A stretch of DNA of 64,000 bases, taken from assembly GCA_046295175.1 (NCBI GenBank), contig JBKBNY010000001.1, forward strand, positions 62,001-126,000, read 5' to 3'. The notes beneath the pieces were generated by a model. It saw only the letters and a program-made list of their open reading frames with translations, was not told the origin of the DNA and did no database searches. Made by a program: the position numbers and the translations under genes. The DNA comes from JALOLV01 sp046295175 (lineage in GTDB: Bacteria > Bacteroidota > Bacteroidia > Cytophagales > Spirosomataceae). Below are positions 51,455-60,064 of this stretch, one piece after another. Position 1 is the stretch's first letter, and each line of letters opens with the position of its first letter.

Positions 51455-51483
51455 GCCGGCAGAAGTGGGGGCTTCGTACCGGC
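51455..51483 (+). promoter_or_regulatory. TGGGGG-loop hairpin 3 in the porin-nrt leader
   Basis: Inner stem GAAG/CTTC (51462-51465, 51472-51475) around TGGGGG; outer stem GCCGG/CCGGC (51455-51459, 51479-51483), joined by an internal loop of two and three bases. The shared 12-mer follows ten bases later. Confidence 0.8.
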
Positions 51484-51492
51484 GGAACTGGA

Positions 51493-51504
51493 CAAGAGTA
51501 AGTA
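51493..51504 (+). promoter_or_regulatory. Shared 12-mer in porin leader
   Basis: CAAGAGTAAGTA, identical to the sequence just upstream of nirB (45747-45736, minus). It lies 30 bases before ATG 51534. Confidence 0.5.
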
Positions 51505-51533
51505 TTTCTAATCACAATTCAATTTCAAAACAA

Positions 51534-53087
51534 ATGAGAAAATTTGACAAAAACAAGTGGGGGCTTGTACTTTTGTTAGTAACTCTCCTATCGAGCAAAA
51601 CAATTGCTCAGTTTTCACTCGTCGGACAAGTCCGTACCAGAACCGAAGTTCGGGATGGTCTCGGCAATCTCGCTCCGATTGGCAGCAAATACGCAGCGTT
51701 CACATCGCAACGCACTCGCCTAACCTTTGGCTACAAATGGGACAGGGTAACTTTTCAGGCTGCCGCACAAGACATTCGGGTTTGGGGACAAGATGCCGCC
51801 ACCATCAACAATGCCGATGGTAACAAACTCTCAATGCACGAGGCTTGGGCCGAGGTGGTTTTGGCAAACAGTGCCGATACAACCATCAAATTCCGCCCGA
51901 TTCAGAACCTTTTACTCAAAATCGGTCGCCAAGAGTTAGTTTATGACGACGTTCGTTTGCTTGGAAACCTCGATTGGTTGCAGCAAGCACGCCGTTTTGA
52001 TGCCGCTCTTCTAAAAGCACAGCACTTAGGTTGGGCCTTAGATTTAGGAGTCGGATTCAACCAAAATACCGATGCTTTTGGATACAATGGTACATTCTAC
52101 GTTGGCGGAAACGCTCCTACTACGGCACTTTCTACTAAAAACGTTACACTGAATATCCCTGTCGGATTTTTGCCTACAAGTGGCAAAGGCGGTGCACCCG
52201 TTTTGGCGAGTCCATTGAGTACCAATGCTCAAAACCAGAACTTCAAGTCGTTTCAGATGGCGTATCTGACGCGTAAGTTTAAGCAGACCAAAGTTGCGTT
52301 ATTGTTCTTCAAAGACGATTTTTCAAAATATCGTATAGACAGTATCGGCAATGCAAATCAGGGTTACGTATATGGTAGGCGTTATGACCAAACTGGCGTA
52401 AATTCTCGTATGACTTACGGCGGAATGTTGAATGGTCAGTTTGGCAATTCATCCTCAAAGCTGGGTAAAGTTGCTTGGCAAGCATGGGGTTATGCCCAAA
52501 CTGGTAAAGACCGTGACGGCCTCAAGTACAAAGATGCTTACCACTACGGAGCATTCGTTATGTTCCAGAAAGGCAAATATACATTTGGTCCAAGTTACGA
52601 GGTTCTAACCGGCAATAACGGTTTCACTCAAAAGGCTGGTACTACCTCACGTTTTGACCCTCTCTACGGCACTCCGCACAAGCATTGGGGATATATGGAT
52701 TACTTCTATGTAGGTACTGGCTCGCCAGCGGGTGGATTACAAGATGCCCAAATCAAGTCAAAATACACGGGTTCTCGCCTAACGGCTATGTTTGACATTC
52801 ATTATTTTGCTTTGGCGGCAGATACGCCAAACCGCATGGCAGATGCAGCGACTGGCTCAAAAGTTAATTCAAAGTTAGGTTTAGAATATGATTTAGTAGC
52901 CACCTACACACTCAATAAATTTACTACGATTGAGGCTGGTTATAGCATCATGTCGGGGTCGAATAGCCTTGAGTATGTCAAGCAAAATAGCATGAACAAA
53001 ACCCGTAAAACAGGTACTTGGGGCTACTTGATGCTCAACATCCGTCCTGACTTTTTCTACACTAAACCAGTGGCTATCAAGCAGTAA
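51534..53087 (+). CDS. Outer-membrane porin, alginate-export-like family
   Basis: 517 residues starting MRKFDKNKWGLVLLL with a signal peptide ending at IAQ. The rest is an alternating strand pattern of a large barrel (SLVGQVRTRTEVRD, RLTFGYKWDRVTFQAAAQDIRVWG, LKIGRQELVYDD) as in the alginate-export/AlgE-like family. Placed at the head of the nrt operon it probably lets nitrate through the outer membrane (inferred from context). Codons 7-12 encode hairpin 4. The last strand ends near PDFFYTKP. A palindromic repeat follows the stop. Confidence 0.82.
   Translation: MRKFDKNKWGLVLLLVTLLSSKTIAQFSLVGQVRTRTEVRDGLGNLAPIGSKYAAFTSQRTRLTFGYKWDRVTFQAAAQDIRVWGQDAATINNADGNKLSMHEAWAEVVLANSADTTIKFRPIQNLLLKIGRQELVYDDVRLLGNLDWLQQARRFDAALLKAQHLGWALDLGVGFNQNTDAFGYNGTFYVGGNAPTTALSTKNVTLNIPVGFLPTSGKGGAPVLASPLSTNAQNQNFKSFQMAYLTRKFKQTKVALLFFKDDFSKYRIDSIGNANQGYVYGRRYDQTGVNSRMTYGGMLNGQFGNSSSKLGKVAWQAWGYAQTGKDRDGLKYKDAYHYGAFVMFQKGKYTFGPSYEVLTGNNGFTQKAGTTSRFDPLYGTPHKHWGYMDYFYVGTGSPAGGLQDAQIKSKYTGSRLTAMFDIHYFALAADTPNRMADAATGSKVNSKLGLEYDLVATYTLNKFTTIEAGYSIMSGSNSLEYVKQNSMNKTRKTGTWGYLMLNIRPDFFYTKPVAIKQ
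51553..51568 (+). promoter_or_regulatory. TGGGGG-loop hairpin 4, within the porin gene start
   Basis: ACAAG (51553-51557), loop TGGGGG, CTTGT (51564-51568), with outer CAAAA (51548-51552) and TTTTG (51571-51575) across a two-base bulge. It begins 19 bases after the A of ATG, inside the ribosome footprint of an initiating ribosome. Confidence 0.7.
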
Positions 53088-53093
53088 TTGTAG

Positions 53094-53112
53094 AACGGAT
53101 TTTCAATCCGTT
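53094..53112. repeat. Dispersed palindrome, variable-stem family
   Basis: GTAG then AACGGATT (53094-53101), loop TTC, AATCCGTT (53105-53112), directly after the porin stop. Member of the same family as 19044 and 62844. Confidence 0.65.
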
Positions 53113-53151
53113 TTCTAAATTATTTCATCTTATTTAATCAAAGCAGATACA

Positions 53152-54354
53152 ATGAAAAATATTAAAAATATATACATCCTTACATTGATTACCGTTTTTG
53201 CAGCGACGATAACAGCATTCAAAGCACCCGTAGCCGAGCCAATCAAATTGGGCTTTATTCCACTGACCGACTGTGCACCGCTCGTTGCGGCTAAAGAATT
53301 AGGTTTATTCCAGAAATACGGTGTCGATGTTCAGCTTTCAAAAGAAGCCTCTTGGGCAAATATCCGCGATAAAGTATTGAATGGTGAATTAGAAGGGGCT
53401 CATTGCTTATTCTCAATGCCTTTCTCGGTTTATACCGGAATCGGTGGAAAAGCAGGTTCTGAAATGAAAATTGCAATGATTTTGAATAACAATGGTCAGG
53501 CGATTACGCTTTCTAAAGATTTCTGTGGATTGGTCGGATTCAAAGAAACCAAAAAAGTAAACGCTGCCGTTGCCGAAATCAAAAAACGTAAAGAAGTAAC
53601 ATTTGCCATGACGTTTCCGGGTGGCACACACGACATTTGGCTCAGAAACTGGATGGCAGCTTGCGGAATTAACCAGAAATCGGTAGGTATTATCACGATT
53701 CCGCCGCCACAAATGGTAGCAAATATGAAAGTTGATAACATGGAAGGCTATTGCGTTGGCGAGCCGTGGAATGGTGTTGCGGTAGCACAAAATGTTGGTT
53801 TTACCCACATCGCCTCGCAAGATATTTGGAAACACCATCCCGAAAAAGCATTGGTCGTAAATAGTGGGTTTGCTTCATCTCGCAAAGAAGATTTGAAAAA
53901 AGTAATGAAAGCCATCATCGAAGCTCAAAAATGGCTCGACAATATGGGCAATCGCAAAAAAGCTGCTGCTTGGCTTAGTAAACCTTACTACGTAAATGCT
54001 CCGGTTGCGGTACTTGAAGCCCGTTTGGTTGGCTCAACCGATTTGGGCTGTGAATTAGGCGTGCAGAAGTACAAAGACGATTACATGTTATTCTACAATG
54101 GTGGTAAAACTCCTTCGCCTTGTAAATCTTACGGTATTTGGTTTATGGCTCAATACGTACGTTTCGGGATGCTCAAATCGGCTCCTGACTACAAAGGAAT
54201 CGCCGAAAAGTTAGTCTTGGATGATTTATTTGCCGAAGTAGCCAAAGAAACTGGCACGCCCGTACAAACTGATATGCAGCCATTTAAAACTGCTCTCGAT
54301 GTAGAATTCAATCCGAATAATCCTGCTGGATATTTGGTAGCTACGAAGAAATAA
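53152..54354 (+). CDS. nrtA: Nitrate ABC transporter substrate-binding protein
   Basis: 400 residues with an N-terminal membrane/signal segment and the NrtA/CmpA fold: IKLGFIPLTDCAPLVAAKELGLFQKYGVDVQL, FAMTFPGGTHDIWLRNWMAACG, YCVGEPWNGVAVAQNVGF and SGFASSRKEDLKKVMKAI (each listed as separate blocks). The GGTHDIWLR segment is close to the nitrate-binding site in NrtA. It supplies nitrate to NrtB/NrtD. No lipobox is present; the signal peptide may remain as an anchor. Confidence 0.92.
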   Translation: MKNIKNIYILTLITVFAATITAFKAPVAEPIKLGFIPLTDCAPLVAAKELGLFQKYGVDVQLSKEASWANIRDKVLNGELEGAHCLFSMPFSVYTGIGGKAGSEMKIAMILNNNGQAITLSKDFCGLVGFKETKKVNAAVAEIKKRKEVTFAMTFPGGTHDIWLRNWMAACGINQKSVGIITIPPPQMVANMKVDNMEGYCVGEPWNGVAVAQNVGFTHIASQDIWKHHPEKALVVNSGFASSRKEDLKKVMKAIIEAQKWLDNMGNRKKAAAWLSKPYYVNAPVAVLEARLVGSTDLGCELGVQKYKDDYMLFYNGGKTPSPCKSYGIWFMAQYVRFGMLKSAPDYKGIAEKLVLDDLFAEVAKETGTPVQTDMQPFKTALDVEFNPNNPAGYLVATKK

Positions 54355-54363
54355 AAACTTTTT

Positions 54364-54472
54364 AACCACTAAGTTATCTAAGAACACAAAGTACCACTAA
54401 GTTTTTCTCTATTCGGACCGCCGATGCGGTGAGACTTTGTGTTCTATGTGCCCTAAGTGGTAAATCATTATG
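54364..54472. repeat. Imperfect palindrome in the nrtA-nrtB spacer
   Basis: AGAACACAAAGT (54381-54392) pairs perfectly with ACTTTGTGTTCT (54434-54445). Outer arms ACCACTAAG and CCTAAGTGGT are partly complementary, and an inner ACCGC/GCGGT lies at the tip. The same kind of element sits in the next two spacers. Confidence 0.75.
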
Positions 54473-54489
54473 TAATTTATTTAAAATTC

Positions 54490-55278
54490 ATGAAAAAACT
54501 TACATCAATTTATACCTATTTACCAGCAATTTATTTCATCGGAAGTATGTCAATTCTGGTAGCAATTTGGGCTTTGGTCTCAAAAATCACCAATAATGAA
54601 ATCCCAAATCCAGCGGCTACGTGGACAGTCTTCTTTGAGATGCTCCAAGACCCATTCTACGATTACGGCCCCAACGACAAAGGCATCGGAATCCAACTTT
54701 GGTCATCCATCAAGCGTGTTTTGATGGGCTTCGGCTTGGGTAGTTTGGTTGCCATCCCAATCGGGATGCTCATGGGTTCGTCAAAAATAGGTATGAAGCT
54801 GCTCAATCCATTGGTACAGGTGCTTCGCCCAGTTTCGCCATTGGCGTGGTTTCCGTTGGGTTTATTGGCTTTCAAAGCCGCCGAAGGGGCAACCGTTTTC
54901 ATTATTATGATAACCTCTTTGTGGCCTACATTAATCAATACCGCTTTCGGGGTTTCGACAATCCCGCAAGACCACAAAAACGTAGGTAAAGCTTTTGGTT
55001 TTTCTAAATGGAAATACATCGCAAAAATCTTAATTCCATACGCTATTCCACATATTATCACGGGTTTACGCCTTTCGATTGGAGTAGCTTGGATGGTAAT
55101 TGTAGCGGGCGAAATGCTCTCGGGCGGAGTCGGAATTGGTTTTTTTGTTTGGGATTCTTGGAATGGATTAAGCCTCGAAAAAATCCTTTCGGCAATCTTA
55201 ATCATTGGTTTTGTGGGACTTATACTCGATAAATTATTCAATGCTTTACAAAATTGGGTCTCGTACGAACATAAATAA
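54490..55278 (+). CDS. nrtB: Nitrate ABC transporter permease
   Basis: 262 residues with about six helices and the EAA-type cytosolic loop (AFGFSKWKYIAKILIPYAIPHIITGLRL, shortened here as a motif) that docks the ATPase. The family start is LWSSIKRVLMGFGLGSLVAIPIGML. ATG 54490 is preferred to an upstream GTG lying in the repeat. It forms the channel of the Nrt transporter. Confidence 0.92.
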   Translation: MKKLTSIYTYLPAIYFIGSMSILVAIWALVSKITNNEIPNPAATWTVFFEMLQDPFYDYGPNDKGIGIQLWSSIKRVLMGFGLGSLVAIPIGMLMGSSKIGMKLLNPLVQVLRPVSPLAWFPLGLLAFKAAEGATVFIIMITSLWPTLINTAFGVSTIPQDHKNVGKAFGFSKWKYIAKILIPYAIPHIITGLRLSIGVAWMVIVAGEMLSGGVGIGFFVWDSWNGLSLEKILSAILIIGFVGLILDKLFNALQNWVSYEHK

Positions 55279-55340
55279 TCAAAGTAAATTTCAAATAAGT
55301 ACTTGTTCTCATTCCTAAATGATTCTTACGAAAAATTTTC

Positions 55341-55429
55341 ACCACCAAGTACACATAAAACACTAAGTTTCACTAAGAAAATATACCTAAAACTACGTTC
55401 AGTTCTGTGTTCTAAGTGTACTTAGTGGT
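55341..55429. repeat. Imperfect palindrome in the nrtB-nrtD spacer
   Basis: ACCACCAAGTACAC (55341-55354) pairs with GTGTACTTAGTGGT (55416-55429) with one mismatch. It belongs to the family at 54364 and 56358 and is in the same orientation. Confidence 0.75.
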
Positions 55430-55473
55430 AAAATGAATCTTACAAAAGGTTAAGTTTTAAAAATTTCTCAAAA

Positions 55474-56337
55474 ATGGAAAAAGAATTAGAATTAATAGAT
55501 TCCGCATCGGATTTTCACAAAATCTCGAAACCTGTCTGCATCGAAGTCAAAGACGTTTCAATTTCATTCAAGACCAAAGGTAAATCATTTACAGCCGTCA
55601 AAAACATTGATTTGAGTATCCGCAAAGGCGAAATTGTGAGCATCATCGGGCATTCGGGTTGTGGTAAATCAACGATTATGAATTCTATCAGCGGTATGGT
55701 TACGCCAACGGGTGGAGAGGTCATCGTAAATGGTAAAAAAGTTACCGGTCCCGGCCCCGATAGAGGTATAGTTTTCCAGAATTATTCTCTATTACCGTGG
55801 CTTACGGTTTATAGAAATGTTTACGAAGCCGTAGATTCGGTGATGCCGCATTTATCAAAAACCGAAAAGCGTGAATTAGTCGAAAACAACCTCAAAATGG
55901 TGAATCTCTACCAACACAAAGACAAGTACCCGAGCCAACTTTCGGGCGGAATGAAGCAACGTACGGCAATCGCAAGGGCATTTGCCATCAATCCTTCGGT
56001 GCTGTTATTGGATGAACCTTTCGGTGCTTTGGATGCTCTCACAAAAAGTAGTTTGCACATCGAATTATTGAAACTCTGGAACTTGGATAACCGCGATAAA
56101 ACCATCGTGATGGTTACGCACGACATCGAAGAAGCGATATTCTTATCGGATAGAGTAGTAGTCATGAATGACGGCCCCGAAGCAACCATCAAAGAAATTG
56201 TGGATGTGCCATTGGCTCGCCCTCGAAACAAAAAAGAAATCGTACATATACCTGCGTATCAGGAGATTCACGATAAATTATTGAGCTTACTTGTTAAGAA
56301 TTTCTCAATCGAAGATGTGGTGTACGAGGAGGGTTAA
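55474..56337 (+). CDS. nrtD: Nitrate ABC transporter ATPase
   Basis: 287 residues: Walker A GHSGCGKST, Q-loop FQNYSLLPWLTVYRN, signature LSGGMKQR, Walker B VLLLDEPFGALD, H-loop VTHD. It is the single-domain (NrtD/TauB-like) type and lacks the NrtA-like C-terminal domain of cyanobacterial NrtC, so ammonium/nitrate control through that domain is not expected. It energises nitrate uptake. Confidence 0.92.
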   Translation: MEKELELIDSASDFHKISKPVCIEVKDVSISFKTKGKSFTAVKNIDLSIRKGEIVSIIGHSGCGKSTIMNSISGMVTPTGGEVIVNGKKVTGPGPDRGIVFQNYSLLPWLTVYRNVYEAVDSVMPHLSKTEKRELVENNLKMVNLYQHKDKYPSQLSGGMKQRTAIARAFAINPSVLLLDEPFGALDALTKSSLHIELLKLWNLDNRDKTIVMVTHDIEEAIFLSDRVVVMNDGPEATIKEIVDVPLARPRNKKEIVHIPAYQEIHDKLLSLLVKNFSIEDVVYEEG

Positions 56338-56357
56338 AATCTTTAGTAAAATATTTT

Positions 56358-56430
56358 ACCAAAGGGTACAGAGTAGCACTTAGTTTTTCAACCTTAGTGA
56401 AACTTTGTGTCTTTGGTGTTCTTAGTGGTT
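56358..56430. repeat. Imperfect palindrome before the nitrate reductase gene
   Basis: ACCAAAG (56358-56364) pairs with CTTTGGT (56411-56417); surrounding arms (CAGAGTAG...; ACTTTGTGTC, GTTCTTAGTGGTTAAG) match the right halves of the repeats at 54364 and 55341. The repeat overlaps the earliest possible start of the next gene. Confidence 0.65.
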
Positions 56431-56445
56431 AAGAAAATTACAGAA

Positions 56446-59400
56446 TTGGAAGATAAGATAAAAAATACTAATTCCCATAAAACTACCTGCTGCTACTGTG
56501 GTGTGGGTTGCGGAATCGTGGTAAAGGATTTGGGGAATGGCAAAATCTATGTTGAGGGAGATAAAGACCATCCTGTAAACCGTGGAATGCTCTGTTCAAA
56601 AGGCATGAATCTGCACTATACAGTAATGGATAAATCTGACCGCTTGCTGTATCCCGAAATGCGGATGAACCGCTCGATGCCACTCCAAAAAGTTAGCTGG
56701 GATACGGCTCTTGAGCGTACAGCAGCAATTTTTAAGACATATATCCAAAAATACGGACCTGATTCGGTCGGATTTTATGTTTCGGGGCAATGCCTAACTG
56801 AAGAGTATTACCTCTGGAATAAAGTGATGAAGGGCTTTATAGGCTCAAATAACATTGATACAAACAGTCGCCTTTGCATGTCGAGTGCTGTCGTCGGGTA
56901 TAAATTGAGTTTGGGCGAAGACGCCGTGCCTGTCTGCTACGATGACATCGAAGAATCTGACTGCATTTTGGTCGAAGGGGCAAATCCTGCTTGGTGTCAT
57001 CCCATCATTTGGCGGAGAGTTGAGGCTCATAAAGCAGCTAATCCAAAAGTGAAAATCATCACGGTTGACCCACGAAAAACCCAAACGGCTTCGGTTTCGG
57101 ATTTACATTTGGCCGTTAATCCGGGTACTGATGTTACGCTCAATCACGCCATTGGCAGAATCTTGATAGAAAACGAATGGACTGATAATCAGTTCATTCA
57201 GAATCATACTGATGGTTTTGAGGCTTATCGAGCAAAGGTTTTTGAAAGAACACTCGAAGAATCGGCCGAAATCTGCGGGGTCAATCCAAAAGATATTCTG
57301 ACCGCCGCCAAATGGATTGCCAATGCCAAAGGCTTTTTGAGTATGTGGACAATGGGCTTAAATCAATCAGTTATTGGCGTTAATAAGAATTTATCATTAA
57401 TCAATCTTAGTCTAATTACTGGTAAAATCGGTAAACCTGGCAATGGACCGTTCTCATTGACTGGTCAACCTAATGCAATGGGTGGACGTGAAGTTGGCGG
57501 ATTAGCCAATATGCTGGCCTCGCACCGTGAGATAAATAACCCAGCCCACCGACTCGAAATGGAAGAATTTTGGGGCGGAACGGTGATTTCGGATAAAGTT
57601 GGATTGACGGCTACCGAAATGTTTAAAGCCCTTAAAGATGGCAAAATGAAAGCCATTTGGATTGTTTGTACCAATCCGATGGTGAGTTTACCCGATGTCC
57701 GTGAAGCCGAAGAAGCCCTACGAAATGCCAAATTTGTAGTGGTTCAGGATGTTTCAAATCGAGCAGATACCATCAAATTTGCCGATGTGGTGCTCCCTGC
57801 CGCCGCATGGACCGAAAAAGAAGGTACAATGACCAATGCCGAAAGACGAATTTCGTACCTCAGTAAAATCTCCGAACCAGTCGGAGAAGCCCTCCCCGAT
57901 ACCGAAATCATTACTCGATTTGCCCATAAAATGGGTTGGGGAGCAAAATTCAATTATTCAAAAACCGAAGATATTTATTCAGAATACAAACGCACAACCG
58001 CAGGTACAAATATTGACATTACTGGGGTAAATTATGAATTATTGAAGCATAAGACGGTGCAGTGGCCTTTTTCAAATGGTGAATTATTGAATGACGAATT
58101 AGCGAATAATAATTCAAACAAAAATATTCACTCATTCACTAATTCGCTCATTCACCATTCAAACGGAAAGGGGCTTTTTTATGACAAACAATTTTTTACC
58201 CCAAACAAGCGAGCCCAAATACATGCTGTTCCAGACGAAAACCAATCGGAGACAACGAGCGAGGACTTTCCATTGATTTTGATGACGGGGCGAATCCGTG
58301 ACCAGTGGCACACCATGACCAAAACAGGTCGGGTAAATAAACTCAACCAACATATCGCCGAGCCTTTCTTAGAAATTAACCCAATTGATGCTAAAGAACG
58401 TGGTATTGTTGATAATCAAATAGTTGTAATATCTGGTAGCCGTGGCGAAGTACGAGTGAAAGCCAAAATAACGGAAGATGTAAAACAAGGAAATTGCTTT
58501 TTGCCCATGCACTGGGGGCGTCTAAAAGGTAGTGATTTTGGACGAGCCAATAATATCACTAATAGCCTCTTTGACCCACGTTCTAAAGAACCCGATTTTA
58601 AGTTTTCGGCTGTGCAGGTGGCTCCCTACACAAAACCCAAAGAAAAAATCATTATCATCGGGGCGGGTTCGGCAGGTTTAGGATTTATTAATTCGTATCG
58701 AAAACTCAATCAAACCGACGAGATTCATGTATTCTCAAAAGAAATTTACCCATTCTACAACCGTGTGATGCTGCCCGATTATATCAGCGGAACGCAATCT
58801 TGGGAACAGCTTGTAAAACTCCGTGAAGACCAATTCAAAGAAGCAAACATACATGTTCATAAAGGCATTGCTATCGAACACATTGACCGAAATAATAAAG
58901 TTGTGGTCGATTCGGATGGTAATGAACACCACTACGATAAATTATTTTTGGGAATGGGAAGTCAGGCGTTTATGCCACGGAATTTCCCAAAAATGCAAGG
59001 AATTTTTAATATGCGTAGTCGTTTGGATGCGGATAACCTCGCCCCTTTCTTGATTCCGAATGGTCATGCTATCATTGTCGGCGGCGGGCTTTTAGGTTTA
59101 GAAATGGCAGCATCCTTGCGTGAAATTGACGTAAAAGTTACGGTTATTCAGCGTATTGACCGATTTATGGATAGACAACTCGACCCTCTCGGTAGTCAGA
59201 TTTTACACGAAGAAATCGTGGCCCGTGGTATTGATGTATTTTACAATGATGAGGTTGAGCAATTCTACGGAAGCGAAAAAATTGAAGGTGTTAGGCTAAA
59301 ATCGGGTCGGAAACTTGATTGTCAAGCAATTATAGTGGCGGCAGGCACGATTCCGACCATCGGTTTGGCAAAAGATGCAGGATTAACTTGTAACCGTGGC

Positions 59401-60057
59401 GTTGTAGTAAACGACTACTTACAGACATCCGACCCTGATATTTTTGCTTGTGGAGAGATTGCCGAATGGAACAAACAAATGTGGGGTATCACTGCCGCAG
59501 CCGAGCAGCAAGCCGAAATCGTGGCGAAATACTTGGCAGGTGATTGGGGCAGTCCGTACAAAGGCAGCTTGAGTATGAATATCCTAAAAATGCACGGACT
59601 CAATCTGGCATCACTTGGCATTGTCGAAGCACCAGCCAATGACCCTGATTATGAAGAAGTTATATTCATTGATAAAGCCAAACATTACTACAAAAAGTGT
59701 ATCATCAAAAACGACCGATTGGTGGGTGCGATATTGATTGGTGATAAATCGGAGTTTCTCGAATTCCGTGATTTGATTTTTAATGGAATCGAATTATCCG
59801 AAAAACGTCTTGAATTGTTGCGTTCGGGCAAAAAAGCCGAGCCGGTTTTGGGTAAATTGGTCTGTAGCTGTAATAACGTCGGACAAGGTAATCTCGAAAA
59901 TGCAATTGCGGCAGGGTGTACTGATTTTACCAAACTTTGTAACCAAACAGGTGCTGGTACGGGTTGCGGAAGCTGCCGCCCTGAAGTGAGGATGATTTTG
60001 GAGAAGGCAGTAAGCCAATTATCTCATCAATCGAATGGTGAATTAATAATGCCTTAA
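56446..60057 (+). CDS. Assimilatory nitrate reductase fused to FAD/BFD electron-transfer module
   Basis: About 1203 residues. N-terminal half: a 4Fe-4S site (C-x2-C-x3-C in CCYCGVGC and Cys in GMLCSKG) and the bis-MGD molybdopterin domains to about residue 730. C-terminal half: an FAD/NAD-binding oxidoreductase (IIIIGAGSAGLGF, IVGGGLLGLEMA, GEIAEWN) and a BFD-type [2Fe-2S] domain (CSCNNVGQG, GAGTGCGSC). Elsewhere these are separate NasA and NasC-like proteins. No ATG lies upstream of the Cys motif; TTG 56446 is used, GTG 56407 in the repeat is possible. Codons at 58075-58159 are an inserted palindrome. Confidence 0.9.
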   Translation: MEDKIKNTNSHKTTCCYCGVGCGIVVKDLGNGKIYVEGDKDHPVNRGMLCSKGMNLHYTVMDKSDRLLYPEMRMNRSMPLQKVSWDTALERTAAIFKTYIQKYGPDSVGFYVSGQCLTEEYYLWNKVMKGFIGSNNIDTNSRLCMSSAVVGYKLSLGEDAVPVCYDDIEESDCILVEGANPAWCHPIIWRRVEAHKAANPKVKIITVDPRKTQTASVSDLHLAVNPGTDVTLNHAIGRILIENEWTDNQFIQNHTDGFEAYRAKVFERTLEESAEICGVNPKDILTAAKWIANAKGFLSMWTMGLNQSVIGVNKNLSLINLSLITGKIGKPGNGPFSLTGQPNAMGGREVGGLANMLASHREINNPAHRLEMEEFWGGTVISDKVGLTATEMFKALKDGKMKAIWIVCTNPMVSLPDVREAEEALRNAKFVVVQDVSNRADTIKFADVVLPAAAWTEKEGTMTNAERRISYLSKISEPVGEALPDTEIITRFAHKMGWGAKFNYSKTEDIYSEYKRTTAGTNIDITGVNYELLKHKTVQWPFSNGELLNDELANNNSNKNIHSFTNSLIHHSNGKGLFYDKQFFTPNKRAQIHAVPDENQSETTSEDFPLILMTGRIRDQWHTMTKTGRVNKLNQHIAEPFLEINPIDAKERGIVDNQIVVISGSRGEVRVKAKITEDVKQGNCFLPMHWGRLKGSDFGRANNITNSLFDPRSKEPDFKFSAVQVAPYTKPKEKIIIIGAGSAGLGFINSYRKLNQTDEIHVFSKEIYPFYNRVMLPDYISGTQSWEQLVKLREDQFKEANIHVHKGIAIEHIDRNNKVVVDSDGNEHHYDKLFLGMGSQAFMPRNFPKMQGIFNMRSRLDADNLAPFLIPNGHAIIVGGGLLGLEMAASLREIDVKVTVIQRIDRFMDRQLDPLGSQILHEEIVARGIDVFYNDEVEQFYGSEKIEGVRLKSGRKLDCQAIIVAAGTIPTIGLAKDAGLTCNRGVVVNDYLQTSDPDIFACGEIAEWNKQMWGITAAAEQQAEIVAKYLAGDWGSPYKGSLSMNILKMHGLNLASLGIVEAPANDPDYEEVIFIDKAKHYYKKCIIKNDRLVGAILIGDKSEFLEFRDLIFNGIELSEKRLELLRSGKKAEPVLGKLVCSCNNVGQGNLENAIAAGCTDFTKLCNQTGAGTGCGSCRPEVRMILEKAVSQLSHQSNGELIMP
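58075..58159. repeat. Palindromic repeat inserted inside the nitrate reductase gene
   Basis: AATGGTGAATTATTGAATGA onward (58075-58107) pairs with the block ending in TTCACCATT (58126-58159). Translated it reads SNGELLNDELANNNSNKNIH and continues in frame. Similar CATTCACT/AATTCGCT text lies in the ccmE-ccmF spacer near 15690-15710. Such a segment is not part of normal molybdopterin reductases. Confidence 0.75.
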
Positions 60058-60064
60058 AATCGAA

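Larger units (their letters stand above)
51015..51533. other. Long structured leader of the porin-nrt operon
   Basis: 519 bases without a gene. The first 180 are very AT-rich. A promoter lies at 51194-51224, and after it comes an untranslated leader of about 305 bases with hairpins at 51324, 51366 and 51462 and the 12-mer CAAGAGTAAGTA at 51493-51504. An open frame starting at 51453 runs into the porin but ATG 51534 is the clear start. Confidence 0.6.

Noticed and set aside
56407..56445. GTG 56407 as nitrate reductase start
   Set aside because: It lies inside a repeat shared with two other spacers, so TTG 56446 is preferred, though not certain.
58510..58520. TGGGGG within the nitrate reductase gene
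   Set aside because: Neighbouring bases (CAC before, CGT after) do not pair next to the loop.
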